Counted from the stretch's first letter, positions 8,184 through 17,853 are shown. The stretch is 35,431 nt of DNA from an uncultured Actinomycetes bacterium (GCA_903862565.1 CAIOYU010000449.1:1-35431), one strand, 5' to 3'. Made by a program: numbers and translations. The notes: generated by a model from the sequence alone, not told the origin.

Positions 8184-8996
8184 GTGGCAACCGGACAGGC
8201 AAAAACACCTTCGCGAGGATCCGGCGGAGAAGTTGGTCTGGATTTCCCCCGCGAATGGGTGGAGTTCTACGACCCCGACAACGCCGAACACCTCATCGCC
8301 GCCGACCTGACCTGGCTGCTCTCCAACTGGACGTGCGTTTTCGGCACGCCGGCCTGCCGGGGCACCGTCGAGGGGCGGCCAGATGACGGTTGTTGTTCGC
8401 ACGGCGCGTTCCTGTCCGACGACGACGACCGCGCCCACTTGGACGACGCCGCGAAAACCCTGACCGACGCCGACTGGCAGTTCCGGGACAAGGGCCTGGG
8501 CCCGAAGGGATACCTCGAAACCGACACCTATGAGGACAAACCCAGCCTGCGCACCCGGAAGTACAAGGGCGCCTGCATCTTTCTGAATCGGCCGGGCTTC
8601 TCCGGCGGAATCGGCTGCGCACTGCACGCCAAGGCGCTCAAACTCGGCGTCGAGCCCTGGACGATGAAACCCGAAGTGTGCTGGCAACTTCCCGTACGGC
8701 GCAGCCAGGAGTGGGTGACCAGGCCCGACGGCAGCGAGATACTCAAGACCACGGTGACCGAGTACGACCGCCGGGGATGGGGCGAGGGCGGCGAAGACCT
8801 GCACTGGTACTGCAGTGGAGATCCCGCAGCCCATGTGGGCACCAAGCCGGTGTGGAAGTCCTACGCGCCCGAACTGACCGAACTGCTGGGCGCAGCCGTC
8901 TACGCGGAATTAGCGTCGATCTGCAAGCGGCGCAGCGGTTTTCCGCTCATCGCCGTGCACCCCGCGACGGAGGCCGCTGCGCCGCATCGTCGCTAG
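8184..8996 (+). CDS. Conserved Cys-rich protein of unknown function (Rv0495c-like)
   Basis: This protein of about 270 residues is strongly conserved with Rv0495c. It has a cysteine-rich N-terminal half: C-x6-C in TCVFGTPAC, a CC pair in DGCCSHGAF, then [18 protein letters not shown] and PEVCWQLP. The spacing recalls metal-chelating or Fe-S type Cys clusters, but I do not recognise a characterised family. The start is uncertain: GTG at 8184 or 8163, or ATG at 8118, which would overlap ppx1. Homology begins at [12 protein letters not shown], so a short N-terminus is favoured. It converges on regX3 with a 4-base overlap. Confidence 0.82.
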   Translation: MATGQAKTPSRGSGGEVGLDFPREWVEFYDPDNAEHLIAADLTWLLSNWTCVFGTPACRGTVEGRPDDGCCSHGAFLSDDDDRAHLDDAAKTLTDADWQFRDKGLGPKGYLETDTYEDKPSLRTRKYKGACIFLNRPGFSGGIGCALHAKALKLGVEPWTMKPEVCWQLPVRRSQEWVTRPDGSEILKTTVTEYDRRGWGEGGEDLHWYCSGDPAAHVGTKPVWKSYAPELTELLGAAVYAELASICKRRSGFPLIAVHPATEAAAPHRR

Positions 8997-9679
8997 GCCT
9001 CCAGTTTGTAGCCCAGACCCCGGACCGTCACCAGGTGCACCGGGTTGGCCGGATCGGTCTCGATCTTGGACCGCAACCGCTTGACGTGGACATCGAGGGT
9101 CTTGGTGTCGCCGACATAGTTCGCGCCCCAGATCCGGTCGATCAACTGAACACGGGTCAGCACCCGGCCCTTGTTGCGCATCAGGTACTCCAGCAGATCG
9201 AATTCCTTCAGCGGCAGCGCGATTCGCGTTCCGTGCACGCTGACCACGTGGCGTTCGACATCCATCCGCACGGGACCGGCCTCCAACACCGATTCGAGCA
9301 GACTGGCCTCCTCGGCCTCCACTCCGCGGCGCAGCACTGCCCTGATCCGGGCAATCAATTCGCGGGCTGAATAGGGTTTGGTCACGTAGTCGTCGGCGCC
9401 GAGTTCGAGGCCGAGAACCTTGTCGATCTCGCTGTCCCTGGCGGTTACCATGATCACCGGAACGCTGGACCGGGCCCGCAACTGCTTGCACACCTCGGTA
9501 CCGCTCATGCCCGGCAGCATCAGGTCGAGCAGCACGATGTCGGCACCGGAGCGGTCGAACTCGGCCAACGCCGAAGGCCCGTCGGTGACGACAGTCGCCG
9601 CGAATCCCTCCTTGTTCAAGAGGAATGCCAACGGGTCGGCCAACGATTCCTCATCTTCGACGATCAGCACTCGGATCAC
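8993..9679 (-). CDS. regX3: Phosphate-responsive response regulator RegX3
   Basis: This 228-residue OmpR/PhoB-type regulator has a receiver domain with acidic pocket EDE (~8-10), phosphoacceptor Asp52 in [11 protein letters not shown], a conserved Thr in MVTAR and Lys in TKPY. A C-terminal winged helix follows ([20 protein letters not shown]...[12 protein letters not shown]). In mycobacteria RegX3 controls phosphate-starvation genes with SenX3. The GTG start at 9679 overlaps the senX3 stop by one base (TAGTG), with GAGGAGG just upstream. There is no MIRU repeat between the two genes, unlike the M. tuberculosis complex. The 3' end overlaps the convergent Cys-rich gene by 4 bases. Confidence 0.97.
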   Translation of the reverse strand: MIRVLIVEDEESLADPLAFLLNKEGFAATVVTDGPSALAEFDRSGADIVLLDLMLPGMSGTEVCKQLRARSSVPVIMVTARDSEIDKVLGLELGADDYVTKPYSARELIARIRAVLRRGVEAEEASLLESVLEAGPVRMDVERHVVSVHGTRIALPLKEFDLLEYLMRNKGRVLTRVQLIDRIWGANYVGDTKTLDVHVKRLRSKIETDPANPVHLVTVRGLGYKLEA

Positions 9680-10890
9680 TACGCCTCCTCAAACCTTCTC
9701 TGCTCGCCGACTTCGATCGCGATCCCGACCGGACCGACCACGTCACCACTGTCATGCCTGGCGTCGGCTGCCGGGATCGACAGGGTGAATGTGGAGCCTG
9801 TGCCGGGCCGACTCCAGACCCGGATGGTGCCGTCATGGTTGGCGGCGACGTGTTTCACGATGGCCAATCCCAGACCCGTTCCGCCGGTGGCGCGGGAGCG
9901 CGCCTTGTCCACCCGGAAGAACCGCTCGAACACCCGTTCCTGATCAGCCCGCGCGATGCCGATGCCGCGGTCGGTGACGGCTATCTCAACCTGGTCGCCC
10001 TCCCTGCGCCGGCTGATCGACACCGTGGAACCGTTGGGCGAGTAGGCGATCGCGTTGGAAATCAGGTTGGCCACCGCGGTGACCAGCAGACCTTGGTCAC
10101 CGAGCACCTCGAAGCCCGTCGGCGCATCGGTGGTGATCGTGATATCGGCGTTGTCGGCCACCACTTTGTACCGCGAAATTGCCTCCTGCACAACGGAATC
10201 GACGTCGACTACCACAAGGTCCGGTAGCCGTTCGGCACCTTGCAGCCGGGACAGTTCGATCAGCTCACCGACCATGTTGGCCAGCCGTTGGGACTCGGTG
10301 TGCAGCATCTGACCGAAGCGCCGCACCGTTTCGGGTTCGTCACTGGACTCCAGAAGGGCCTCGGCCAGGACGGCCATCGCGGCGACCGGGGTCTTTAGTT
10401 CGTGGCTGACGTTGGCCACGAAGTCCCGGCGGCTCGCTTCCATACGCGCCTGCTCGGACTGGTCATCGAGATAGACCACCGCGAAACGGGGATGGTCGGC
10501 CCTGAGTAACCGGGAATGACCATGCACCGAGAGGCCCCACCGCCCGGCATGCTCACCTCTGGGCGCGGACAGATCGATCTCCACGTCATCGCCCGTGGCC
10601 AGGGTTCGCTGAGCGGCCGCCCACACCCGTTCATCGAGCACCCGGTCGCGCACCAGGCCCAGTTCGACCGCGCGCTCATTGAACACCACGACGTCGCGCA
10701 GGCTGTCCACGACCACCATTCCGACCGGCGCCAGCGACATCGCACGTTGAAGGAGGTCGGCGACGGTGGTGCCGGCCTTCTCGACAGCGCTGTGGCGACG
10801 GTGCCGCCCGAACCACGGGACGGTTGCCCCGAACGCGATGCCGGCAAGCCCCGCGACGCCGCCCCCGAGTGCGACAGCAGTGACGCTCAC
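9679..10890 (-). CDS. senX3: Sensor histidine kinase SenX3
   Basis: This membrane-bound PhoR-like kinase acts on RegX3. From the GTG at 10890 it has 403 residues: one N-terminal membrane segment (~4-27), a PAS-like region (~45-145), a dimerisation/phosphoacceptor helix with His163 in [12 protein letters not shown], and the ATPase domain with N box [10 protein letters not shown]1 DRGIGI and G2 GGTGLGLAI. The open frame extends 60 residues further to 11070, but that part overlaps gpm1 by about 100 bases and has no membrane character. The GTG also gives the expected family length (about 410). It probably starts a two-gene operon with regX3. Confidence 0.95.
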   Translation of the reverse strand: MSVTAVALGGGVAGLAGIAFGATVPWFGRHRRHSAVEKAGTTVADLLQRAMSLAPVGMVVVDSLRDVVVFNERAVELGLVRDRVLDERVWAAAQRTLATGDDVEIDLSAPRGEHAGRWGLSVHGHSRLLRADHPRFAVVYLDDQSEQARMEASRRDFVANVSHELKTPVAAMAVLAEALLESSDEPETVRRFGQMLHTESQRLANMVGELIELSRLQGAERLPDLVVVDVDSVVQEAISRYKVVADNADITITTDAPTGFEVLGDQGLLVTAVANLISNAIAYSPNGSTVSISRRREGDQVEIAVTDRGIGIARADQERVFERFFRVDKARSRATGGTGLGLAIVKHVAANHDGTIRVWSRPGTGSTFTLSIPAADARHDSGDVVGPVGIAIEVGEQRRFEEA

Positions 10891-10949
10891 GGGGAAAGCG
10901 TACGCATCGTTTCCAGGCCGACCCACTCCCTGCTCGGAGTTATGCGGCT

Positions 10950-10967
10950 GTTCACGGAAAGTTCTAT
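10950..10967 (-). promoter_or_regulatory. Candidate PHO box (RegX3 site) upstream of senX3
   Basis: Two 7-base half-sites, GTTCACG and GTTCTAT, are separated by GAAA (plus-strand reading). The 7-4-7 direct-repeat layout matches PhoB/PhoP/RegX3-type boxes, in which GTTCAC is the conserved half-site. It lies about 60 bases before the senX3 GTG and overlaps the gpm1 stop. The second half-site is degenerate, so this is only suggestive. Confidence 0.35.
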
Positions 10968-11713
10968 GTGCTTCCCTGGCTGGCAACCGCGGCTGCACCC
11001 GCGGAGGCGGCATCGGGGTCGAGATAGGTGCCACCTGCGACGAGGGGCTTGCCCGCTGGGTCGAGGTCATAGCGCAACGGCACCCCGGTCGGGATGTTCA
11101 GCGCCACCACCGCCTCGTCGGACATCCCGTCGAGATACTTCACCAGGGCCCGCAAGGAATTGCCGTGCGCGACGACCAGAACCGTCTTGCCGGCCTGGAG
11201 GTCCGGAACGATGGTGTTCTCGTAGTAGGGGACGAACCGGGCAACCACGTCGGCCAGGCATTCGGTGAGCGGACCGCCGTCGATGTCTGCGTAGCGCGGG
11301 TCGGTGTCCTGGCTGAACTCGCTGCCCCGCTCGATCGGTGGCGGCGGGGTGTCGTAGCTGCGCCGCCACGCCATGAACTGCTCTTCGCCGTACTTGGCCT
11401 TGGTCTCGGCCTTGTTCAGGCCCTGCAGGGCGCCGTAGTGGCGTTCGTTGAGGCGCCAGTCGCGGTGCACCGGAATCCAGTGCCGATCGGCCTTGTCCAG
11501 GGCGATGTTCGCCGTGGTGATGGCGCGGCGCAACAGCGAGGTGTAGAGCACGTCGGGTAGTCGGTCGAGCCCGCCGATCAATTCGCCGGCGCGCACCGCC
11601 TCAGCCCGGCCCTTGTCGGTGAGATCGACGTCCACCCAACCGGTGAACTGGTTGAGCGCGTTCCATTGGCTTTCGCCGTGACGCAACAGGATCAGCGTGG
11701 ATGTGTCAGCCAT
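10964..11713 (-). CDS. gpmA: 2,3-bisphosphoglycerate-dependent phosphoglycerate mutase
   Basis: This 249-residue glycolytic enzyme interconverts 3- and 2-phosphoglycerate. The phosphohistidine motif is [10 protein letters not shown] (His12). [15 protein letters not shown] follows, then [24 protein letters not shown] and [20 protein letters not shown], which carries the second active-site His. The length equals that of M. tuberculosis Gpm1 (Rv0489). ATG at 11713; no clear Shine-Dalgarno. It lies between the YbjN-type gene (24-base gap) and senX3. The lysE-type gene Rv0488 that I recall at this position in M. tuberculosis is absent. Confidence 0.97.
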   Translation of the reverse strand: MADTSTLILLRHGESQWNALNQFTGWVDVDLTDKGRAEAVRAGELIGGLDRLPDVLYTSLLRRAITTANIALDKADRHWIPVHRDWRLNERHYGALQGLNKAETKAKYGEEQFMAWRRSYDTPPPPIERGSEFSQDTDPRYADIDGGPLTECLADVVARFVPYYENTIVPDLQAGKTVLVVAHGNSLRALVKYLDGMSDEAVVALNIPTGVPLRYDLDPAGKPLVAGGTYLDPDAASAGAAAVASQGST

Positions 11714-11737
11714 GACGTCAGTGTGGCACGCAGTGGC

Positions 11738-12307
11738 CTACTGCGACTCGGCTTCCGGATCGTCATCCGCGACAGGAACCGTCGGATCGTCATCCTCCAC
11801 GAGATGCCGAAACGCCTGCAGGTTCTTCAGCGACTCCCCCCGGGCCACCCGCCACGCCCATTCCCTACGGATCGAGGAGGCGAACCCGAGTTCCAGCAGC
11901 GTGTTGAAGTCGGTGTTGACCGCTTCGACCACCTGACCCAGCACGCGGTCGATTTCGTCGGTGTCGATGAGATCGAGCGCGGTGCGGCCGATCAGGTAGA
12001 TGTCGCCGATGTTGTCCAGCGTGTAGGCCACCCCGTACAACCGGCGGTTGCGTTTGAGCAGGAACCGGTAGACAACCTCGTGGTTCTCGTCGGGCCGGCG
12101 GCACACGAACGCCTCGAACCGCACCGAATGCTCGCCGATGCTGAGCAAGGTGTTGGTGGTCAGTTTGCGCTCGCCGGGCAGTTCGACGATCAGCCCTGGC
12201 AGCCCGCCGTGCGCGCCCTCGTAGCGGGTGTACGTCAGGCCGTGTTCGGCCAGAGTCTCCTCGATGAGGTGCCGCACGCCCTCGGGAGTAGGTCCGGATG
12301 TCGTCAT
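11738..12307 (-). CDS. YbjN-domain protein (Rv0487-like)
   Basis: This 189-residue YbjN-family protein matches Rv0487. Recognisable parts are [42 protein letters not shown] and [37 protein letters not shown], followed by an acidic C-terminal tail. YbjN-like proteins have been linked to sensory transduction or secretion-chaperone-like roles, but this member's function is unknown. The ATG at 12307 overlaps the mshA stop as ATGA, so it is probably translated together with mshA. A longer frame to 12502 lies inside mshA and was rejected. Confidence 0.88.
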   Translation of the reverse strand: MTTSGPTPEGVRHLIEETLAEHGLTYTRYEGAHGGLPGLIVELPGERKLTTNTLLSIGEHSVRFEAFVCRRPDENHEVVYRFLLKRNRRLYGVAYTLDNIGDIYLIGRTALDLIDTDEIDRVLGQVVEAVNTDFNTLLELGFASSIRREWAWRVARGESLKNLQAFRHLVEDDDPTVPVADDDPEAESQ

Positions 12308-13590
12308 GCCGGAACCCCGCCGCCCACCGGCCAGCGGGTCGCCCGGCCGGTGAAGTTGGCATAGTCGCCGATCGCCCGGCGATAGCTGCCCAGCAGCCCA
12401 TCGACGGTGCGGTCCCAGGAGAACTGCTGCGCGTGCGCGACCGCCGCACGACTGAACGCATCGGCGTTGGACGCCAACTGTCCCGCGATGGCCGCCGCCC
12501 ACCGGGCGGGATCGTGCCCGTCGACCAGGGTGCCGCTGCGGCCGTCGGCCACCGCTACCGGCAGACCGCCCACTGCCGCGGCCACCACGGGGGTGCCACA
12601 GGCCTGGGCCTCGACTGCGACCAAACCGAAGGACTCCGAGTAGCTGGGCACAGCCACCAGATCGGCGGCTCGATAGACGTTGGCGAGTTGTTCGCGCGAT
12701 TGCGGGGGCAGGAAGATCACGCGATCGGCCATGCCCAGGTCGGCGGCCAGCCGCTCCAGTCCGTCCGGCGCGGCCAGTCCGCTTCCGGAGGCCCCGCCGG
12801 CGATCACGACGTCGACGCCCGGCAGCATGGCCACTGCGCGCAGCAGCACATCGGGGGCTTTCAGCGGCTGGATGCGGCCGACGAACGCGACGATCGGGCG
12901 GTCGGGCGCAAGGCCCAGCGCCGACCTGGCCGCCAACCGGTCACCGGGGGTGAACACCGTCAGGTCAACCCCGGGATGGACCACGTCGATTCGCCCTGGG
13001 TCGGCATTGTGCAGAGAAACCAGTTGCCGTGCTTCGTCTTCGGTGTTGACCACCAACCGGTCCGCCTCGTCGACCACCTGTTGTTCCCCCACCGCACGCA
13101 AGGGTGGCTCCGGCTCGTCGCCGTCGGCGAGGGCGGCGTTCTTGACCGCGGCCAGTGTGTGGGCGGTGTGCACCAACGGCACCGCCCAGCGGTCGCGAGC
13201 CAGCCACCCGACCTGACCCGACAGCCAGTAGTGCGAGTGGACGACGTCGTAGTACCCGGGCTCGTGGTTGGCCTCGGCTCGCAGCACGCCGGCCGTGAAG
13301 GCGCACAACTGGGTCGGCAGGTCGTTCTTGGCCAGACCCTCGAACGGACCGGCCACCACGTTGCGCACCAGCACGCCGGGCGCCACTGGCACCACCGCAG
13401 GGTCGGCCGACGTGGTGGCCCGGGTGAAGATCTCGACCTCGACGCCGCGTCTGGCCAGGTGCAGCGCGGTCTGCAGCACGTAGACGTTCATGCCGCCGGC
13501 GTCGCCGCTACCGGGCTGGGCCAGCGGGGAGGTGTGCACCGACAGCACCGCCATTCGCCTGGGCAGCGCGTCGTAATGGTGGGGGCGCAC
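12304..13590 (-). CDS. mshA: D-inositol-3-phosphate glycosyltransferase MshA (mycothiol synthesis)
   Basis: MshA joins UDP-GlcNAc to 1L-inositol-1-phosphate, the first step of mycothiol biosynthesis. This 428-residue GT-B family 4 enzyme has the N-terminal [18 protein letters not shown] motif, [50 protein letters not shown] and the EX7E motif in [20 protein letters not shown]. The start is a GTG at 13590, shorter than the 480-residue M. tuberculosis protein, which has a long poorly conserved N-terminus. The divergent SDR gene begins only 35 bases away. The ROK-type regulator Rv0485 next to mshA in M. tuberculosis is not present here. Confidence 0.96.
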   Translation of the reverse strand: MRPHHYDALPRRMAVLSVHTSPLAQPGSGDAGGMNVYVLQTALHLARRGVEVEIFTRATTSADPAVVPVAPGVLVRNVVAGPFEGLAKNDLPTQLCAFTAGVLRAEANHEPGYYDVVHSHYWLSGQVGWLARDRWAVPLVHTAHTLAAVKNAALADGDEPEPPLRAVGEQQVVDEADRLVVNTEDEARQLVSLHNADPGRIDVVHPGVDLTVFTPGDRLAARSALGLAPDRPIVAFVGRIQPLKAPDVLLRAVAMLPGVDVVIAGGASGSGLAAPDGLERLAADLGMADRVIFLPPQSREQLANVYRAADLVAVPSYSESFGLVAVEAQACGTPVVAAAVGGLPVAVADGRSGTLVDGHDPARWAAAIAGQLASNADAFSRAAVAHAQQFSWDRTVDGLLGSYRRAIGDYANFTGRATRWPVGGGVPA

Positions 13591-13625
13591 GCTCTCATCT
13601 ATACACCCGGGCCGTCGGTAGGGTT

Positions 13626-14396
13626 ATGCCGATGAGTGCACCCCATCAGGCAGGCAGCGCCCACGCCAGGGTCGCGGTGGTCACCGGGGCCAGCTCCGGC
13701 ATCGGCGAGGCCACCGCCAGAACACTTGCCGCCCACGGATTTCACGTCGTGGCGGTTGCCCGGCGCGCAGACCGAATTCAGCGCCTGGCCGAGGAGATCG
13801 GCGGCAGCGCGGTAGTGGCCGACATCACAGACGAGGCCTCGATCGCCACACTCGCAGACGGCCTGACCCGGGTGGACGTCCTGGTCAACAACGCTGGCGG
13901 AGCCAAGGGCCTGGCCGCGGTCGCCGAGGCGAACCTCGACGACTGGCGGTGGATGTGGGAGACCAACGTGCTGGGCACGCTGAGGGTCATCCGGGCGCTG
14001 CTGCCCAAGTTGATCGAGTCCGGCGACGGGCTGATCGTCACCGTCACCTCGACGGCCGCGCTGGAGGTCTATGACGGCGGGGCCGGCTACACCTCCGCCA
14101 AGCACGCCCAGGCCGCGTTGCACCGGACCCTGCGCGGGGAACTGCTGGGCAAGCCGGTGCGGCTGACCGAGATCGCCCCCGGTGCGGTGCAGACCGAGTT
14201 CTCGCTGGTGCGGTTCGGCGGCGACGCGCAGCGGGCCGAGTCGGTCTATGCCGGGATCACGCCGCTGGCCGCATCGGACGTGGCCGAGGTGATCGGGTTC
14301 GTCGCGACCCGGCCGTCACACGTCAACCTCGACCAGATCGTGATCCGTCCCCGTGACCAGGCCGGCGCCGGCCGGTTCAACCGCCGGGGGCAGTAG
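13626..14396 (+). CDS. Short-chain dehydrogenase/reductase (Rv0484c-like)
   Basis: This 256-residue classical SDR has the cofactor motif [23 protein letters not shown], the catalytic serine in TVTSTAALE and YTSAK (Tyr/Lys of YxxxK), then [14 protein letters not shown]. It probably uses NADP(H), because a basic residue follows the second strand (VARRADR), but the substrate is unknown. ATG at 13626 with a second ATG two codons later (13632). It is divergent from mshA, and its 3' end overlaps the convergent lprQ by 20 bases. Confidence 0.9.
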   Translation: MPMSAPHQAGSAHARVAVVTGASSGIGEATARTLAAHGFHVVAVARRADRIQRLAEEIGGSAVVADITDEASIATLADGLTRVDVLVNNAGGAKGLAAVAEANLDDWRWMWETNVLGTLRVIRALLPKLIESGDGLIVTVTSTAALEVYDGGAGYTSAKHAQAALHRTLRGELLGKPVRLTEIAPGAVQTEFSLVRFGGDAQRAESVYAGITPLAASDVAEVIGFVATRPSHVNLDQIVIRPRDQAGAGRFNRRGQ

Positions 14397-15702
14397 TCGC
14401 CGTCGATGCGGCGGGCGCAGTCGGTGTCGACGGAGTCGGGATTCCCGACAGCGACGGCGCATCGGTCGGGGTGGCCGGTGCGACGCTGGGCAGATTCAAC
14501 GACGACTGCCCCGAGCCCAGCGCGGACATCGACGTCCACTCGCTCCAGCTGACCGTCCAGTCCCAGAGGTCGCCGTCCAGATAGGACAACTGGATCGTGG
14601 TGCCGGTGACTTCCACGGGGTCGCCGTAGATCGCGCTGTAGAAGTACTGCTGCGCGTCGCCGTCGGACAGGTTGATGCAGCCGTTGGTGACGTTGGTGTT
14701 GCCCTGAGCGCCCGAACTGGCCGGGTTGGCGTGGATGAACTCGCCGTTGTTGGAGATGCGTACCGCCCAACGCTCGTGGATGTTCAGATATCCCGCCGCA
14801 GGGTTGGACATGAAGAAGTCGGCGAATTTCTCGGTGACGACGTGGATGCCGCTGCGGGTGACGTTGCGGGGCTGATCCCCCTCGCCGTAGCTGCACGGGA
14901 AGTCCATGGTGACGCCGTCATCGGTCATCACCTGGATGCGGTGGGAGCCCGCGTCGGCCTTGACCACCTGGCGCCTGCCCACCTCGAAGTCCAGCGTCAG
15001 GTCACCGGCGCCGTAGGCGCCACCGCCGAACGCCACCCCGTAGATCGGGGCGCCGACGTGCACCTTGGTGCCGGACGCGAAGTACTCCCGGCTGCGCCAG
15101 TGGACCCGGGCACCGGCGGTCTCGTCGGGAAGCCAGGCCCAGCCACCCTCGGTGGGCGGGTCGGTGGTGACGGTCAGCGTTCGTTCGACTGCGGCCTTGT
15201 CGCTGATGGCGGCGTCGAATTGCAGGACGATCGGGGCGGCGATGCCGACGGTCTGGCCGTCGTTGAGTTGGAACCAGCCGTTGACCACCAGGGTGGGCTT
15301 GACGGTGCTGAACGACCCGGTGACCGGGACGGCCTGACCGTCACGGCCGACCACCGACCCGCTCCACGTGTAGGTGCCGTCGTAGCCCAGCGGTTCGCTG
15401 ACGGTGAAAGCGGTGCGCTCCCGGTTCAGCCGGCCGGCCACAACCTTCCCCGCCGCGTTGGACAGCGCCACCCGTTGGAACCATCCGTCGGTGACCCTGG
15501 CCGCGACCGCCACGGTGGGCAGCAGGTCGGCGGTACCGGCAGCCGGGCTGAAGGTCAGGGTGGGCGTCGGCTGCGGTTCGGCGCCCTGGCCACCCGATCC
15601 GCGCTGACACGCGGCCAGCGCCGCGGGGGCCAACGCCCCCAGCGCCACCGCGGTCAGCGCCTGCCGGCGACTGAACTGCGGGTCGTCCGATCCGGCGGTC
15701 AC
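14377..15702 (-). CDS. lprQ: L,D-transpeptidase lipoprotein LprQ (LdtMt5 type)
   Basis: This 441-residue exported protein is expected to form or modify 3-3 peptidoglycan crosslinks. The N-terminus is [12 protein letters not shown]...LAAC: a twin-arginine-like signal ending in a lipobox with Cys32, so it is probably a lipoprotein. Ig-like domains follow, then the YkuD domain with His324 and catalytic Cys342 in [10 protein letters not shown]. The usual [S/T]HGC is TNGC here, as I recall for the divergent LdtMt5 group. A Pro/Thr/Ser/Ala-rich tail of about 40 residues ends the protein. GTG at 15702 is the preferred start; upstream sequence in this frame overlaps murB. It corresponds to Rv0483 (about 451 residues). 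Confidence 0.92.
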   Translation of the reverse strand: MTAGSDDPQFSRRQALTAVALGALAPAALAACQRGSGGQGAEPQPTPTLTFSPAAGTADLLPTVAVAARVTDGWFQRVALSNAAGKVVAGRLNRERTAFTVSEPLGYDGTYTWSGSVVGRDGQAVPVTGSFSTVKPTLVVNGWFQLNDGQTVGIAAPIVLQFDAAISDKAAVERTLTVTTDPPTEGGWAWLPDETAGARVHWRSREYFASGTKVHVGAPIYGVAFGGGAYGAGDLTLDFEVGRRQVVKADAGSHRIQVMTDDGVTMDFPCSYGEGDQPRNVTRSGIHVVTEKFADFFMSNPAAGYLNIHERWAVRISNNGEFIHANPASSGAQGNTNVTNGCINLSDGDAQQYFYSAIYGDPVEVTGTTIQLSYLDGDLWDWTVSWSEWTSMSALGSGQSSLNLPSVAPATPTDAPSLSGIPTPSTPTAPAASTATTAPGG

Positions 15703-15716
15703 GCCCACCAACTTAG

Positions 15717-16766
15717 TTACAGGGAGCAGCCGACCAGAACCGGTTCGGGCACCAGAGTGACACCGAATGCCACGCGCACTCCGTCGCGAACGGTCCGGGC
15801 CAGATCCAGAACGTCTGAAGTACGGGCGCCGCCGCGATTGGTCAGCGCCAGCGCATGCTTGGTGGAAAGCCGGCACGGGCCGTGTCCCGGGTAGCCCTTG
15901 CCGAACCCGGCGTGCTCGACCAACCAGCCGGCAGCCAGTTTCACCCCGTCCAGCGCGGGATAGTTCGGCACGGGGATATCCATCCGCGCCGTCAGGCCCG
16001 CGAACTGCCCGGCCGTCACCACAGGGTTGGTGAAGAACGACCCGACACTCCAGGTGTCGGGGTCATCGGCGTCGAGCACCATGCCCTTGCCGGCACGCAG
16101 TGTGAGCACGGTGGCGCGCACCGCTGCCGGGTCGGCCCGATCGCCGGGCGCCGCCCCGAGCGCGGCGGCCAGTTCGCCGTAGCGCAGCGGCGCCGATCGG
16201 CCGGACGGATCGAGGCTGAACTCCACCTCCAGCACCACCGCGTCCGCTGAGTTCTTCAGCACACTGTGACGGTAGGAGAAGCCGAGGTCGGCGGCGTCCA
16301 CCCAGCGGACCGCACCGCTGCGGCGGTCCAGGAGTCGAACCCGCGTCAGGCAATCCGACACCTCGACGCCGTAGGCCCCGACGTTCTGCACCGGGGTCGC
16401 TCCGGCCGACCCGGGGATGCCCGACAGACACTCCAGCCCGCCCAGGCCGGCAGCCACGGCGGCCTCGACGACGGTGTCCCAGTCGGCGCCGGCCTGTGCC
16501 CGCAGCAGCGGACCCTCGATGCTGATCGCGGGGCTGGCCAACCGCACAACGGTGAGGTCGGTCAGATCGTCGGCCAGCACCACGTTGGAGCCGCCACCCA
16601 GCACCAGGAGCGGCCCAGGGGCGTCCCGGTCCAGGGCACCGATCGTCTCGACGATCTGTTCGCTGGTGACGCAGGTGATTACCCGCCGCGCCACCGGGCC
16701 TACCCGCAGGGTCGTCATTGACCCCAGCGGAACATATTCGGCCACCAGCGCCCCGCCGAAATTCAC
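15717..16766 (-). CDS. murB: UDP-N-acetylenolpyruvoylglucosamine reductase
   Basis: This 349-residue FAD enzyme reduces UDP-GlcNAc-enolpyruvate to UDP-MurNAc in peptidoglycan precursor synthesis. Seen in order: [25 protein letters not shown] (FAD site), [47 protein letters not shown] (catalytic Ser) and the C-terminal [19 protein letters not shown] start at 16766 with GGTGAGG about 12 bases upstream. Only 14 bases separate its stop from the lprQ start, so the two cell-wall genes are probably cotranscribed. It is divergent from the DUF2505 gene at 16791 with a 24-base gap. Confidence 0.96.
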   Translation of the reverse strand: MNFGGALVAEYVPLGSMTTLRVGPVARRVITCVTSEQIVETIGALDRDAPGPLLVLGGGSNVVLADDLTDLTVVRLASPAISIEGPLLRAQAGADWDTVVEAAVAAGLGGLECLSGIPGSAGATPVQNVGAYGVEVSDCLTRVRLLDRRSGAVRWVDAADLGFSYRHSVLKNSADAVVLEVEFSLDPSGRSAPLRYGELAAALGAAPGDRADPAAVRATVLTLRAGKGMVLDADDPDTWSVGSFFTNPVVTAGQFAGLTARMDIPVPNYPALDGVKLAAGWLVEHAGFGKGYPGHGPCRLSTKHALALTNRGGARTSDVLDLARTVRDGVRVAFGVTLVPEPVLVGCSL

Positions 16767-16790
16767 TCGGTAACGGTAGCCTCACCGGCT

Positions 16791-17297
16791 ATGCCGCGTT
16801 CATTCGACATGGCCACCGACTACGCGTGCAGCGTCGAGCAGGTTCATCGCGCGTTCCGTGAGGAGCGGTACTGGCTGGCGCGGCTCGCCGAGTCCGGCGC
16901 CGACGAGACCCGGCTCGAGTCGTTCCGGGTGGGCAGTGACGGCGGAGTCGACGTGGTGACCACCCAGGTGCTGCGGTCCAATCGGCTACCCGGGGTCATC
17001 CACCAGTTCCATCACGGTGATCTGGAGATCCGGCGCGCCGAGACGTGGACGGGGGTGACCGACGGCACAGCGGAGGGGAACGTCGCCAGCAGCATCGTCG
17101 GCGCACCGGTCTCACTGAGCGGGGATGCCGAGCTGCTGCCGTCACACCACCTGTCGCGCTTGATTTTTCGTGCCACCGTCGAAGTTCGCATCCCTCTGGT
17201 CGGAGGCAAGCTGGAGAAATTCATCGGCAATCAGTTGGTGCAGCTGATGGATGCCGAACAGCTCTTCACCACTGTCTGGATCGCCGAGAACCACTGA
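16791..17297 (+). CDS. DUF2505 family protein, copy 1 (Rv0481c-like)
   Basis: This 168-residue START/SRPBCC-like protein of the DUF2505 family is common in actinobacteria and its function is unknown. It begins MPRSFDMATDYACSVEQVHRAFREERYW, a typical polyketide-cyclase-like opening. It ends with VEVRIPLVGGKLEKFIGNQLVQLMDAEQLFTTVWI, the conserved C-terminal helix region. It is first in a plus-strand cassette of five genes and divergent from murB. Rv0481c has similar length and position. Confidence 0.88.
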   Translation: MPRSFDMATDYACSVEQVHRAFREERYWLARLAESGADETRLESFRVGSDGGVDVVTTQVLRSNRLPGVIHQFHHGDLEIRRAETWTGVTDGTAEGNVASSIVGAPVSLSGDAELLPSHHLSRLIFRATVEVRIPLVGGKLEKFIGNQLVQLMDAEQLFTTVWIAENH

Positions 17298-17312
17298 CAT
17301 GGCGCCCTAGAC

Positions 17313-17828
17313 ATGCCCCGCAATATGGCCTATACCGTCGACGTCGCGGTTCCGGCGGAGGCGCTGTACCGGGACCTGACCACGATCGACTACTGGGAGG
17401 CCCTGGTCGAGATCTACCGGGAGAATTCGACGCGGACCGAGATCGCACACTTCGCCAGCGGCCCCGGCGGCACCGACGTCTCCTTTGCACACATTCTGTC
17501 CGCGCAGGATCTGCCGGCGGTCGCCCGGGCCGTCGTTCCGGGCACCTTCGTCGTCACCCGCGAGCAGCACTTCGAACCCTTCGAGGAGGGCACTGGCCGC
17601 GCCGTCGGCCGCTACCGCGCGCTGGTGCCCGGCACACCGGTCGACATCGAGGGCACCTACGTGTTGCGCGACGCCGGCGCCGGCAGCCAGATGCAGATCG
17701 ACACGCGCTGCACGGTGCGGGTCCCGATCATCGGCGGGCAGATCGAGACCCTGATCGTCACGGGCCTGAAGAGTCTTTTCGCCTCCGAGGCCGACTACAC
17801 CGCAGAGTGGATCACCGGCCATCACTAG
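17313..17828 (+). CDS. DUF2505 family protein, copy 2
   Basis: This 171-residue paralogue of the preceding gene starts MPRNMAYTVDVAVPAEALYRDLTTIDYWEALVE. It shares the C-terminal pattern VPIIGGQIETLIVTGLKSLFASEADYTAEWI with copy 1. The two diverge strongly in the middle, so the duplication is old. The start ATG at 17313 lies 15 bases after copy 1. I do not recall a second copy at this place in M. tuberculosis. A lipid- or hydrophobic-ligand-binding role is possible from the fold only. Confidence 0.85.
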   Translation: MPRNMAYTVDVAVPAEALYRDLTTIDYWEALVEIYRENSTRTEIAHFASGPGGTDVSFAHILSAQDLPAVARAVVPGTFVVTREQHFEPFEEGTGRAVGRYRALVPGTPVDIEGTYVLRDAGAGSQMQIDTRCTVRVPIIGGQIETLIVTGLKSLFASEADYTAEWITGHH

Positions 17829-17853
17829 GCCAGCCCGACGTGCGGACTCCCCG

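Noticed and set aside
10891-11070. 60-residue N-terminal extension of SenX3
   Set aside because: It overlaps gpm1 coding sequence and is Pro/Arg-rich; the GTG at 10890 gives the membrane segment and family length.
12298-13635. 445-residue plus-strand frame opposite mshA
   Set aside because: It has no recognisable domain, is Gly/Arg/His/Asp-rich and lies fully antisense to mshA, as expected from GC-rich third-position bias.
14353-15894. 513-residue plus-strand frame opposite lprQ
   Set aside because: Low-complexity composition with no motifs; lprQ on the other strand is clearly real.
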